From Ectobius pallidus (taxonomy: Eukaryota; Arthropoda; Insecta; Blattodea; Ectobiidae), in the NCBI GenBank assembly GCA_964059195.1, contig CAXKWD010000001.1, forward strand, positions 212,916,484-212,980,483: DNA of 64,000 bases. The letters are read 5' to 3'. A program made the position numbers and the translations under genes. The notes below the pieces were generated by a model. The model saw only the letters and a program-made list of their open reading frames with translations. It made no database searches and was not told the origin of the DNA. Positions 22,401 to 33,342 of the stretch are shown here, piece by piece; within the stretch, counting starts at the first letter, position 1, and each line of letters starts with the position of its first letter.

Positions 22401-22975
22401 GGGGGCTTAAAAGATCGAAAATCACATGACTAATTAGGCCTATTATAATATGCGCACATTAATAAAATAAATATTCAGTAATTAATGTAGAATTGGCAAG
22501 GCCAGTCTAAAGAACTAAAAAATAAACTACTAATTTTTTATAACATGTGATGTAGGCCTATAGAGATGTTGATATTGATTTTTGCTACAGTGTAAGCCTA
22601 TTTAATTTATTTTATATTTTATATCAACTTTAAAATAGCTGTATTTTGGTGCCTAGAAATTTATATCTTCAATATGTATCTTCGATATAGGACTGATAAG
22701 AATAAATTGTTACTATCTACAAAATAAAAGACCTAAATTCAAAGGGAATTTGTTTTTTAAACACAAATTTGCAGTATTTTGCACTAACTTACATGAGACA
22801 TCTACTTGGTTCTAGATCTAAATCTACATAAACATCTAGATCTACATAAACATCTACTTGGACAGTAACTTACATCTAGTTGGTTTAAATGCGAAATAAC
22901 ACCGATATTTTTATCCAAAGTTACACCGAAATCAACCTAACTTTTGTACCTAAATGTTACATTTTTACTAACCGC
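22401..22975. other. No gene recognised
   Basis: AT-rich. ATCTAGATCTACATAAACATC-like words are tandemly reiterated around 22810-22865. Two TAGGCCTA octamers occur (22435 and 22553). Confidence 0.4.
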
Positions 22976-22979
22976 AAAA

Positions 22980-23100
22980 TAGTAGTAGTAGTAGTAGCAG
23001 CAGCAGTAAATGATTTATTTTGACTGGCAGAGTTAAGGCCATAAGGCCTTCTCTTCCACTCAACCAGGTTAAAAATATGTACAACGTAGACTTACATATT
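22980..23100 (-). mobile_element. LINE-A-type 3' end with triplet tract
   Basis: (AGT)n(AGC)n at 22980-23006, then TTATTTTGACTGGCAGAGTT and AAGGCCATAAGGCCTTCTC, the reverse complement of the LINE 3' end at 46321-46370. A hAT element is inserted shortly beyond, at 23130. Confidence 0.7.
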
Positions 23101-23129
23101 AACGAAGTAATGGATAAGAGACTAATGAC

Positions 23130-23740
23130 TAGAGACCGGATTTTAAAGGGAAAATTTTCACCCAAAAAAGGACGAAAAAAGGGAAAATTATTGCCAAAAA
23201 AAAGGTAGGGGAAAAAAGGTATGTAAAAGTAAGATAGGGTAAAAACTCAACAGAGAAATACATGTTTGCTTTATGTAAAGCCTTTGCATGCTCTACAGCT
23301 GCTGATTCTGTAACATCTAATGACTGAATAAATTTTTTGATCTTGTTGAAATTCTCACAAAGGAAAATAGCACACGAAATCCATGTTTCCCACCTTGTTA
23401 TAATGGTAAACTAAGGCAATGGCAAGCCTGTGATTTCCCTGTAACGCTCTATTCTGCTGGGAGGAATTATTTTGTCAATGGTGAATCAGTGAAAACAATT
23501 TTTAATGTTTTCATATTACCAAATACTAGGTAATTTACGAATTTTTCAAAATAAATTAGCAAAAAGGGTACTGGAAAGGAAAAGTTCCTAAAAAAGGGAG
23601 ATGTGCCTAAAAAAGGGAAAAAAGGGACGTTAAAAGCAGGTCATATGCAGTTGAAACTTACTCAGTAATGTCCTGTTCAATTTTATCACGTTTTGTGATG
23701 AAATATAAAAAAAGGAATTCCCTTTAAAATCCGGTCTCTA
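23130..23740. mobile_element. hAT-like element, AAAGGG-motif family
   Basis: Perfect 23-bp inverted ends begin TAGAGACCGGATTTTAAAGG. The target CTAATGAC is exactly duplicated at 23122-23129 and 23741-23748. AAAAGGG(A)-type words recur just inside both ends (23147-23220, 23575-23625). 611 bp, non-coding. Confidence 0.92.
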
Positions 23741-23799
23741 CTAATGACTAATATTGTAATACAAGACTTGCGTTAAGGCGAATCATAATAATTAATTAA

Positions 23800-23994
23800 T
23801 CAAGCAAAAAGCGTAGGTGGGAGAACAATCTTAAAATGGATTTAAGGGAAGTAGGATTTGCTAGGGATGATTGGATGGAGTTAGTACAGAATAGGGTTGA
23901 ATGGCGGGCTCAGGTAAGCGTGGCAATGAACCTTCGGGTTCCATAAAATATATAATATTCCTTTAGCTTATTTAGGAATTATCTATTGCCATTG

Positions 23995-24027
<33 letters not shown>
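23800..24027 (+). mobile_element. GNEPPGSL-type LINE 3' end with (GTAA)n tail
   Basis: Starts within the RRRWEN-type segment; frame-shifted DLREVGFARDDWMEL, QNRVEWRAQVSVAMNLRVP-like and stop follow, then the shared 3' end and seven or eight GTAA units (23995-24027). It shows the family's tetranucleotide tail best. Confidence 0.88.
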
Positions 24028-24029
<2 letters not shown>

Positions 24030-24864
24030 AGCGTAAGTTTCATTAAGGGTATATATGTACGTGAATTATTTTGAAATTTATGTTTTTTTTGTTTATAGCT
24101 CTAAAAATTGTGCTGAATTTTCTGCATCCATTGATATCTAATTTATATAGATTTAGAAATTATTTGTGCCATTTAAATGGACATTTAAATGTGTTTATAT
24201 GCTCTGATCTACTATTCACTATTAACTTAAAATTGAATTTCCCGGTAACTCTTATTTTACACACATATTGTTAGGTAGCTCCACAACCATTAGAGATAGA
24301 AGGCTGAAATTTCTTACACTAATTTTACATGCATATGTGCATAAAGTAGACTACAATGATGCCCATAAGTATAAAATTAAAGAAAATGTGTCATGAAATA
24401 TTGATCAAATTTCAAGATATTTTATATGTGATATATAACAATTAATTGCATTAAAAATAATAACTTTAGCTGTATAAAAGTAGTCTACTTTGCAGAAAAA
24501 TATGTTCATTATATGCTTTAAAAAAATAAAAGGCGTCAGAGAAACCAGAAAAATGTTATCCCTATAGGAAGTGATAAGTGCATCTGAATTAATTTTTTTC
24601 ATGCTCCTATAAAACGTGCAATTTAAAATTATCTTGACCAATTTTTTATACTTTTATCTGCTAGTTATGTTCTAGTAAGCCTTCTTGTAGGATCCTGTAA
24701 TTTTTGTCCACTTCTGAGTTCATTTTCTTGTAAAATTTTAATATTTTAGAACCTGCGTTTTTTTATCTTTTTGTGGTTGTTCACGTACATATACCCTTAA
24801 AGAAAAAATAATGTTTCAAACAAAACAAATGTCAAAAAATGTCAAATTAAGTAATAATGAAACT
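24028..24864. other. No gene recognised
   Basis: AT-rich, low-scoring short frames only. Confidence 0.4.
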
Positions 24865-25092
24865 TTAAGTTTGTGAAATAAAGCTATAGGCAGGATCTCC
24901 AGTAATAAAGTTTCCATGTCTTGTACAACGGAGGCCTATCTTATCGGCTGCATGCCGTAGAAATTGCCGAATGTTCCGGGTGTAACGACCAAGTCCCGTG
25001 TTCTGCACGCAGTCATCAATCAAACCGCCGCGTAGTGTCCACGTGTGGTCAAAGTCTTGACCTCTACCTTCTGACCCCCCCCCCCCCGCCAT
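24865..25092 (-). CDS. Unrecognised GC-richer reading frame
   Basis: A 75-codon frame whose GC content is clearly above its flanks from residue 12 on (GQDFDHTWTLRGG, then CVQNTGLGRYTRNIRQFL, HAADKIGLRC). The composition looks protein-like, with mixed charged and aromatic residues, but I do not recognise the family. A G run and an AG precede residue 10, so it could be an exon fragment. No neighbour supports a gene. It may equally be part of an unnamed transposon. Confidence 0.25.
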   Translation of the reverse strand: MAGGGGSEGRGQDFDHTWTLRGGLIDDCVQNTGLGRYTRNIRQFLRHAADKIGLRCTRHGNFITGDPAYSFISQT

Positions 25093-25645
25093 GACACGTT
25101 CTTGGAAAAGTCTTAAATAGCTCCCTAGATGGGTATCCTATTGTTTTTGTTTCCTGTCCACTCATTATCGTAGGCAATCAGAATTATGTGCCGTAGCCCA
25201 GTGTCACAGAGGTAATACAAAATATTACATCAGATAATGTTACCCTAGACATTAAAGCATGTCTTACTGCTGTAAAGATATGAAATTGCATGCGAGATAG
25301 ATTTTACGCCACATGCGGTATATAATTTAAAAAAGCTTGGATATTTTAAAAACTTAGCCTCGTATATATAAGTCTGTATAAAATTAGAGACTTAAAATGT
25401 AGAAGAAGTTAAAAGAGTTCTTCAAAATGTTTGCTGAAAAGCAATACCAATAAAATCACGTATCAGAAGTTTTGCCACAAAAATCATGCTGGGTACTGTT
25501 ATTTATCAAAGGCCAGTTTATTACAATTTCCAAAGCTCTATATGAACACTGCAAACAATATTGTTGTCATAAAAATGTGCTGTATTAAATCACAGTCCCG
25601 AGAAGTGAATTGCATTTGATGAATTCAGTGTATTATTTTCAGAAA

Positions 25646-25873
25646 TTAGGCCCCTAATTGGGCGTTACTCCAGTACCGGTCAACCGATTTGGTCCAAAAT
25701 CAATAGGTATCGTCCCATTGACGTTATAGATGCGTATAACAAGTTTCATGAAAATCTGGTAAACCGTTATTCGAGTTATCGCGCTTACAGACATATGGAC
25801 AGACAGATAGACGGACAGACATTTTCCCGTCCACCATAAAATCTCAGAAAGTACCATTCTGACACTTAATAAC
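25646..25873 (-). repeat. CTGTCCGTCTG repeat, copy 2
   Basis: Minus-strand full copy: CCAGTACCGGTCAACCGATT, TTCATGAAAATCTGG, GAGTTATCGCGC, GACAGACATTTTCCCGTCC and GACACTTAATAA in order. Confidence 0.85.
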
Positions 25874-25939
25874 AGGAAGAATTCAATTAAAAATTAAACA
25901 TTTGAGTAAACTATACGCTAGGACTTGGAAACTAGTGAT

Positions 25940-26180
25940 TCGTCCGTCAGATTGGGATGTTAAGTCTAGTGGTCCCCTTGGTGTCTTCCGACAAGAGTAG
26001 GCAAATGCCGGTACCACATTCCTCTCCACCCTACCTCAACTCAACACACTACACTATACCAACACCACTACACACACTTATCTCTTCACATATTACACCT
26101 TTTCTAGTTAGGCATCGCCCAAGTGGTGCATTACTCGAAAATGGGCCACAGTCTTGCCATCTATCCACCTCAGTTTGTCC
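25940..26180 (+). repeat. SINE-like body, uncertain
   Basis: GGATGTTAAGTCTAGTGGTC, CTTGGTGTCTTCCGACAAGA and a CA-rich TCTCCACCCTACC segment resemble arthropod SINE bodies I remember only loosely. There is no tRNA-like head and no second copy in the window. Confidence 0.3.
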
Positions 26181-26585
26181 TCAAATGCGCATTTTAAAAA
26201 TTATAAGTAATAACGAATTGTACTTACAAAATTGGGTAATAATATAAGGGCGTATTAAATCACTTCAACTTGTTCATTTTATCCTAGTTTAGGAATATTT
26301 TCAATGAAATGAAATTTTAAAGATTTTTTCGCCACCTTATACCCTCAAAAATAATCCTATAAAGATAAATAACCTTCAAAACTGTCATAAGATTTTTTGG
26401 GGAACTTTGTAATGATGTGATAATTTTACACAAACTCAAGGCCATTTCATAAGATAATTTTATGTATTTTAGTTTACAAGGTGAAGTGTTTTTTTATGTT
26501 ATTTATTGATGACTGAATCCGTTTTATATGGCTAATAAACTGTGACATATCCATTATTATACTGATGATAGATTTATCGATGTGT

Positions 26586-27154
26586 ATGTTACGGTCAATC
26601 TGATTATTCAGGGCAGTTTTCATAATGCTTGGTCATTACAAATAATGACCGATAAAATAGGGCAATTTAATAATTTTACGACAATCTAGGATAATTTCTT
26701 ACACTGCCCGGTCAATATTAATACTGCTACAATTTCTCTGGCCACTTTAATAAATTGACAGCAATTTGGCAACGTGCGTCTGGTGTGATTCTCCCTAACC
26801 TAACCTAACCTATGTAACTCGAAATGTCACCAAAGTGGAAGCTGCTCTAATGAATAAAAACTCTTGGATTTGAAATTTTGTATGTAGGCCTATATGTATA
26901 TGTTTTCTTTTGTTAAGCGTACGTATTTTTCATACTTATTTACTTGAATATAATATCCTCTTATTTTTGTGTGTAGAGAAATGTGAATAACAATTTTCTC
27001 AAATTGCCCATTCAATTTCCAGCATTATTCATAATGCCCGGGCAATGTGTTAATTTCTATATAATTTATCATTTTGTCACATCCCATTGGGCACTTTTTA
27101 AATTGCCCGAGCATTATAAATAATGCCCAATTGTTTACATTGACCGTGACATAT
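26586..27154. mobile_element. Inner inverted-repeat MITE
   Basis: TGTTACGGTCAAT on the left faces ATTGACCGTGACAT on the right. Degenerate matches (GGGCA, CATAATGC, GGTCATTA against GGGCATTATTTATAATGC) extend inward about 60 bp. Related GGGCAATTT/AATGCCCG words are scattered through it. Confidence 0.65.
26795..26813. repeat. Short CCTAA run (insect telomere-type)
   Basis: CCCTAACCTAACCTAACCTA: three and a half units of the pentanucleotide complementary to TTAGG, the common insect telomere repeat. Too short to be more than an interstitial trace. Confidence 0.7.
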
Positions 27155-27544
27155 ATATTTTAACAAGTATATCTGGCTTTTGTAAATATATTTTATTCTT
27201 TTAATGTAATCTGTTAACAATATAGCCTTTCATAGGATATGAAAATAAATTCCTGTACGAAATCTGATATTTCTATGTAATAATTTCAAAGCAATCCCAA
27301 AAAATCTTATGCTAGCTTTGAAGGTTATTCATATTTTTAGGATTATTTTTGAGGGTATAAGTCGTGAAAAAAATCTTTAAAAATTCATTTAATTGACATT
27401 CACTCTCAAAAGGAAAAATTAAATTTATCAATCCTAGGAATATTTTACTACTCAGTATTTTCAACAAAGACCCAAAACATTCATTCAAGAGGACTTTCTT
27501 ACAAAACTAAAATTTCAAATTCCATGAAAACCTCTTGAGGTCCG

Positions 27545-27602
27545 GTATAAACCATGCGAGAACCCGATACTGGGCCGCGGGCCGGGGGTTGAGAAACTCT
27601 GA
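27545..27602. mobile_element. Solo hAT end
   Basis: GGGCCGCGGGCCGGGGGTTG then AGAAACTCTG, reading inward as CAGAGTTTCTCAACCCCC. This resembles the CAGTGGTTCTCAACC-type ends of hAT elements. No partner end found. Confidence 0.45.
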
Positions 27603-28291
27603 TGTAAATAATTTTGAAACTAAATACGTTTGAAAGTCTTTCGCAGTCTCGTTCTGGTTACAATAAGAAATTGATTGTCACCTATTTGTAACTTTCCAAA
27701 CTGAACCACTTGTATTAAAATCGTTTGCTTTTCCCTTTCCACTTGTAAAAGGATTAAGACTGTCGTTTATCGGTTCCTAAAACGGAATGACAAATGACTG
27801 GTATAATCGAATGGACCACTATTTCCATTACAATGGTGAATGTTGACAATTTCTCTCCCCATCACATAAATAAACGAATAAAAGAGACTTCGAACATTCA
27901 AGAATCAACGTTGCAATAATATAGTAGTAGAAAAACCAATTAAGCTGTCTCTACAAAATAAATAACCTAGGGATGTTTTATATCTGTGTTCCTGGAAGAT
28001 TAAGATTCTGACCTCACAACCTTGAATATTACAAGCAACCTGTTCTGTTATGATAATAGTACACATCGAATAAGCCTATGCTTTTCCAAAGATACACACT
28101 TCGTCCAGAAAGAATGTAAACAGTACATTATGTAAGAAGCCTATAATGGAATTTATTATATTACAAGAATGTAATATACGAGTTGCGAATTTCATAATTT
28201 TCATACGTGTATTTTAATTATCGTTATGGGCAAGTTGCATAAGACTGTTTTTGTTTGACCATAATCAGTCTAAATGTTTAAATTTTGAGAT
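27603..28291. other. No gene recognised
   Basis: AT-rich; nothing identified. Confidence 0.4.
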
Positions 28292-28302
28292 TTTAGATTC
28301 AC

Positions 28303-28450
28303 GTAACCGGCCATGAAAACCACCATTAACAGCCGTGGATGTCGGCATGCTGACCACATGCCCCCAATCCTGCAATATGCCTGTGGTAGATGACGCAGCG
28401 GTCGGGTGGTAGGGCAAGTCCCTCCAGGGATGTAGCGCCACGGAGTTTAG
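28303..28450 (+). repeat. SINE family 2, 5'-truncated, with target duplication
   Basis: The 3' half of the 50393-50708 SINE, starting at GGCCATGAAAACCACC and ending GCGCCACGGAGTTTAG. TTTAGATTCAC occurs at 28292-28302 and 28451-28461, an 11-bp target duplication. Confidence 0.88.
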
Positions 28451-28644
28451 TTTAGATTCACCTAAACAAACGACAGCGACCCCACCATGCCTTTCGCATC
28501 AGTTGATTGTCGTAGATCTTGTCTTCTACGAGAGATAGCAGATCACGTCGTCGGTCAAATAGACCTTATGGTTGTTTTCTTGAAATCAATGGATTTTGAC
28601 AACAGGAATTGAATTAGTTTTAATAAAAAGTAAAAATAAAAGTA

Positions 28645-28942
28645 AAACAGTAAAATGTTCCCTATACAAGACCATGGAGGCCCTAAGGATTCCAGGATGA
28701 TGAGGCTCCCAAAGTTTAGACATTCGTCACGTGAAAGTGGTCAGCCTTACGCACCGGCCGCCTTTATCCCCAGGATTGCTCCTGGTACTCAGCTGTTAGA
28801 GGCTGAGTCGACCCCAGGGCCATAGTGCCACCAGAAGGATTAGGCCAATTGAAAAATCTGAACGACCCCTCATCGGGAATCGAACCCGCGACCTTCAGGT
28901 TTGTAGCGCCGTGCCTCAGTCACTACGCCACGTCGTACACCA
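28645..28942 (-). repeat. SINE family 3, tRNA-derived
   Basis: Minus-strand head: ACGTGGCGTAGTGACTGAGG resembles an A box, then a loop and GGTCGCGGGTTCGATTCCCG with a near-perfect B box (GGTTCGATTCC). The body, upstream on +, contains CCCCAGGATTGCTCCTGGTA, and the tail is T/A-rich. Single copy in the window. Confidence 0.8.
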
Positions 28943-28949
28943 CGGAATA

Positions 28950-29851
28950 ACAAAATAAGAATCCTCATACGTACATAGTTTTTTTTTATGACTTTAAGGT
29001 ATATTTATGCGTAATTGGAAGAAAATGGAACGACTTGTCTGGTCGTAATTGCTTTACAAACTAACCTCAGTTATCATATGAACTGTCGAATTATCGAGTT
29101 AAAACAGAATGTCGCTTCGCTCGAAGTTCATCTGGCAACGAAATTACTGCATTATTTCTATTAGGCCTAAGATGGAAAGGATTCAGCAGACTGAAATTAT
29201 CCTCTGCCTGAAGAAATAAATGGCCTGAGGCTAAGCTTTGAAAATCGAAGGACGTTGAACACAGAGGAGGTCAATAGACCAAGTTCAGCATCAATGCCAA
29301 ACCACTCTTCAAATGAAGGGATGATTACGCTATCACTGTGTTACATAAACAAAGAAGCCCACCCAAAAGACTGAAAGCAATTAAGCCACTCAAGACAAAG
29401 CAACATGGATACGGGCAGAGTAAATTGATGTGACGAAATTTCATCTGTTAATAGCCTTCCTCTGCCATTAAGACCATTTCCAGCCACAGTTTCTATCGGT
29501 TATTATCCTTAATTCATTTCAAGTCATCGATCCACGGAAATGCGTTAAGTTATGATCATAGGTGAAGTTCTTACAGCAGTATTGGACTTTAGTGTTTGTG
29601 TGATATTAATGGGACGTTAGTGATGTAACTTTATGTGTGAGTTGACTGCTGTATGATATCTATTCAAGAGCAATGTACACCGACTGAAGGGTCATACAAA
29701 ATTACCTTCATCTGGAATAAATCTGAAATCTTCGGGAAAAGAAGTTCTTGTTGGTCCATCATCTGTAGCTGTATGTACGGGTATGTATCTTTGTGTAGGC
29801 CTACAAAGTTTTTGGGGATAGTTTAAATCAATGAGCACTATGACTATTCAC
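28950..29851. other. No gene recognised
   Basis: Mixed composition; no frame or repeat family identified. Confidence 0.4.
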
Positions 29852-29904
<53 letters not shown>

Positions 29905-29961
29905 TTGAAAATCGGTGTTTTTTTGTTTTGTTTGTTTGTTTTTTTGTTTGTTCGTTTGTTG
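29852..29961. repeat. (TAA)n and (GTTT)n microsatellites
   Basis: About 53 bases of pure TAA units (29852-29904), a short spacer, then a GTTT-rich tract to 29961. Confidence 0.95.
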
Positions 29962-31498
29962 TGTTCTTCAAAAACCATAGAAACTATATAGTATTTTACT
30001 TTTTGTAGAATCTGTCTGAAACACTGGGAAAACGAGACTGATGATGTCGCTTTTCTAACCTATTAAATTTTACTTTACGAGCTTTATAAATAATTTTTTT
30101 AGTACACGTTCTCGTAAACAGCTACTTGTAGGACTGGTAACACGCCGAAAAATTGCACTTTAGCAACCAAGGCCGCTAAAATTGCATAAAACTGCATTCA
30201 AAATGCAGTTTATGGGCCTAGTACTTTAAAGTCATCATGGCAATCTATAGGCTATATAAAATGTAGATGGCAATGACCAGTCACACCAACTATAATATGG
30301 ATTTACAAAGCATATAATTGGTCATAAAACAACAAATTTAAACCAACGTGTTTCTTTATGATAATCAGAAACTTTGCCTGGGTTTTTTTGCAAAACAGGG
30401 TAGCCTACTTCATCATATAAGAACAAATATAAGCCAACAACTTTTCACATCTTCATTCACAAGAGAATCATTGCTTCACGGATGCACCATAATTTAATTG
30501 CAATATATTCCTTCTCGTAGTCTTCTGCCGTGATGTTGCTGGCACCAGCTCCAGTTCAATGTTTCTGGCTTGGATTGAAATTTCCTGGGGGATTATCATT
30601 CACATTTCCACAAGGTTTTCATAAATACCAGTTCGTATGCATTATTGTTTACAAAAAGCGACTCATATATAATGCATCTATAGCCTACCGCATTTCGTAT
30701 TGGTACGTACGGTTCATTGTTGTCTTGCGTTTGAGAGGGCCGTGAGAATATGGTTGACTACCTTTCATTGTAATTAATTACATGGTATTTTTGTTTCATT
30801 CAATACAATTTAGAGAGCTTTTACTAACAAATATTGTATGTACCACTTACGCAAAAACGTTATCGGGCTCATCCAGTATTTCAGCTTCGGCTTTCGCCTC
30901 GGCCGCTATACCGGACTTGATACATAAATAACTATTTTATTAGATTTTTTGCGGTGAAAAATTTATACCTTAATAGTAGTGAAAGGTTTAAGAAATTAAA
31001 CTGAACAGTATGGGCTAACGATGGTCTCTTATACTTACGACCAAAAGTCGCTTTAACTCCACCCTGAACTCTCGATCCTCAGGTTTAGTTGGAAATTGAG
31101 TAATGGCCGTAGAGGGCGAGTGTACAAAGCACTCGAAGCGTCAGCTACTTGTTCTGGTTTCGAAGCTAAGTTACTGAGCCTTCACATCCGATGCATGGGG
31201 TCGTGCATAGATAAGCATCTTGTATATTATATCAGTACGCTAAGTACTGCAATTCACAGCTCTCGTAAATATCCACTGCACTATCTGATCTGATCCAGTT
31301 CTTACACTCATGCTGTAATACCGGCTTTCAACACAGCTACAAGTACGTAAATCGTGTTCTCAATGGCTTTATTCATTCTTCAATATTTCAAGAACAGCAT
31401 TGGCGTGATAGGTTGTGGATAGGTCAGATTGCCACTTGTGCATGGCGTACTAGAGGTCTGATTTTGATTTTCTGTCTGGCATGGGTAGGCGGCCTTCT
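29962..31498. other. No gene recognised
   Basis: Mostly AT-rich. A GC-richer patch at 31040-31210 has a short frame without a domain. Confidence 0.4.
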
Positions 31499-31502
31499 TT
31501 AA

Positions 31503-32239
31503 GGGGAGATGGTAGTTATCAGTTTTTTTTTCTTAGGCTCATTTAATAGAGCATAGTTTTGTGAACATCTTGATATATAGGTCTTATATGTTACGTTATT
31601 ATTAAGCCAAGCAGAGCGACATGGAGCTTTCTAAAATGGATAAAATACCACCATAAGGCACGTCATTTTCTTTTCGCTCTCCTGTAAGATTACATTTTTT
31701 ATGCTTCAGGTACCATTTTCTGAAAAGCTATTCATGCTAAAATAATGAAACTTTCAGGAATTAATTACAGATGAATGACAAATCTCCCTTAGCAGAATTA
31801 TGGGAAAAGTCTTGACTATACAGAATTTTCAACTATTTTTATTTTTAAAAATGTATTTTCTTTTTAGTCGTGAAGTTTTCATGCAGTTTTCATGCAGTAA
31901 TATTGTACATATTAGACTGATTGTGCTAGGGTAAATAGTAGTACCTATTGTCAGTAAGTTCCAAAAGTTTCACAAAAATTTAAGCTACAGAAATTGAATA
32001 AAGGGTACCTATGTCAAGGGAAGTAACTGTAAAACAAAATTATCACTTATGTGTTAAAGAATTCTTTCCTACCAGCAGCGAGTTCTAGAACAACCATTCT
32101 CTGCTTATTTTAAACTACAGAGTGCACTTGCAAAGCATAAAAAAATTCAACTAAATGTGGCAATTAACACCTGAGTTATGGCTTCTTGAACATACGCTAT
32201 ATTTTCTATCATTTTGCTAGCGGTAACTACCATCTCCCC
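31503..32239. mobile_element. Terminal-inverted-repeat element GGGGAGATGG
   Basis: GGGGAGATGGTAGTTATCAG on the left and, inward from the right, GGGGAGATGGTAGTTACCGC. TTAA precedes the left end; TAAT follows the right one, so a TTAA-type target is possible but imperfect. The 737-bp interior is non-coding. Confidence 0.75.
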
Positions 32240-33342
32240 TAATAGAAAAGTAGCTGTTAGTTGTAGGCCTATTAACTTTTGATGTAGGCAATCTATTATA
32301 GCAGAGATGGAAGATAATCATGTTTGTTAATTGAATTTTATCTGTTTTTACTTCAGGAATAGAAGAATATCTTTATTAGCTGATTTTAGCTTGACAAGTT
32401 AATATTATTAAATTTAACTAATTCTTCTCTTCAGAAGTAGGTGCTAATTTTACTATTAATTTATTTAAGAGACCATTACTGTACTTGCTTTCAGTCATCT
32501 GATGAGTTATGTTTTTATTTCTTATTATTGACAATCTGAATGCTAGTGTGTGTGTGTGTGTTTTTTTTCCAGACCTGTAGACAAAGGGTTCTAGCCCGTC
32601 CTGAGTTCATACCCCGCCCGACCTCAAACTTTATTTAATTTTTGAAAAGGCTTATAATAAAGTAATGCTTTTCAGTTCAGTTCATTTATTCGTCCATTAG
32701 CATTCCAAGGGTAGAATATATAAAAATGGCCGAGGAGATATAAGTGACAAGAATAGAAACGCCTTTGAGGATTGTTAGGCCTAAGTTAGCAACAGTAGTA
32801 TGAGTAGTACAGCAGTTTAGGAATCTAGTTTCTCTGTCCCAATAAGAATTAATAAGACATCGTGAAGACACTCAAGAATTGATAATTGAAGTGTTTAGTT
32901 TTGTAAGGGTCTAAGTGCCAAAATCATGATTTTTCAGCTGATAATTTTAAATGGATCTAGTGTACCTAGACCAATAAATTTCAGAAGAGTCCAAGATCCA
33001 GGGAAAGCCACATTAGTAGCAATAAATTCCAAGATATAGCGCTGGGTCTATGTCTCCGGCATGTATTGTTTTCTACATAATCATGATTTTGGCACTTAGA
33101 CCCTTATAAACTCTTCAATTTAGTATTTAACAAGAATATGAAAAAGGACATGGAAAAGACTTTGAGAAAATTCAACCTTTTGAAGGTTGTAGGCCTACTG
33201 GAATAATTCTTTTTTATGTAAGCCTATTGCTTTGAAGTAAAGCTTAAGCAAAATTTTCGGGCTTTTAAATGAAGTAAACCTTCTCTCCAGTACCCAGGCC
33301 TACATAAGTGTCACATTGTGCATAATATTTCGCAGATAAAGA
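32240..33342. other. No gene recognised; possible LINE 3' end
   Basis: At 32676-32720 the minus strand reads GGAATGCTAATGGACGAATA then AATGAACTGAACTG, the style of a LINE 3' end, without any coding part. The rest is AT-rich. A (GT)n run lies at 32546-32564. Confidence 0.35.

Larger units (their letters stand above)
26312..27387. mobile_element. Long-inverted-repeat element, outer
   Basis: About 95-bp arms: left AGATTTTTTCGCCACCTTAT, ACCCTCAAAAATAATCCTA, AATAACCTTCAAA, ATAAGATTTTTTGGG; the right arm at 27293-27387 is the reverse complement with a few mismatches. No frame. A second inverted-repeat element lies between the arms. Confidence 0.8.

Noticed and set aside
23995..24027. CRISPR-like short repeats
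   Set aside because: A (GTAA)n LINE tail without spacers; no CRISPR array exists in the window.
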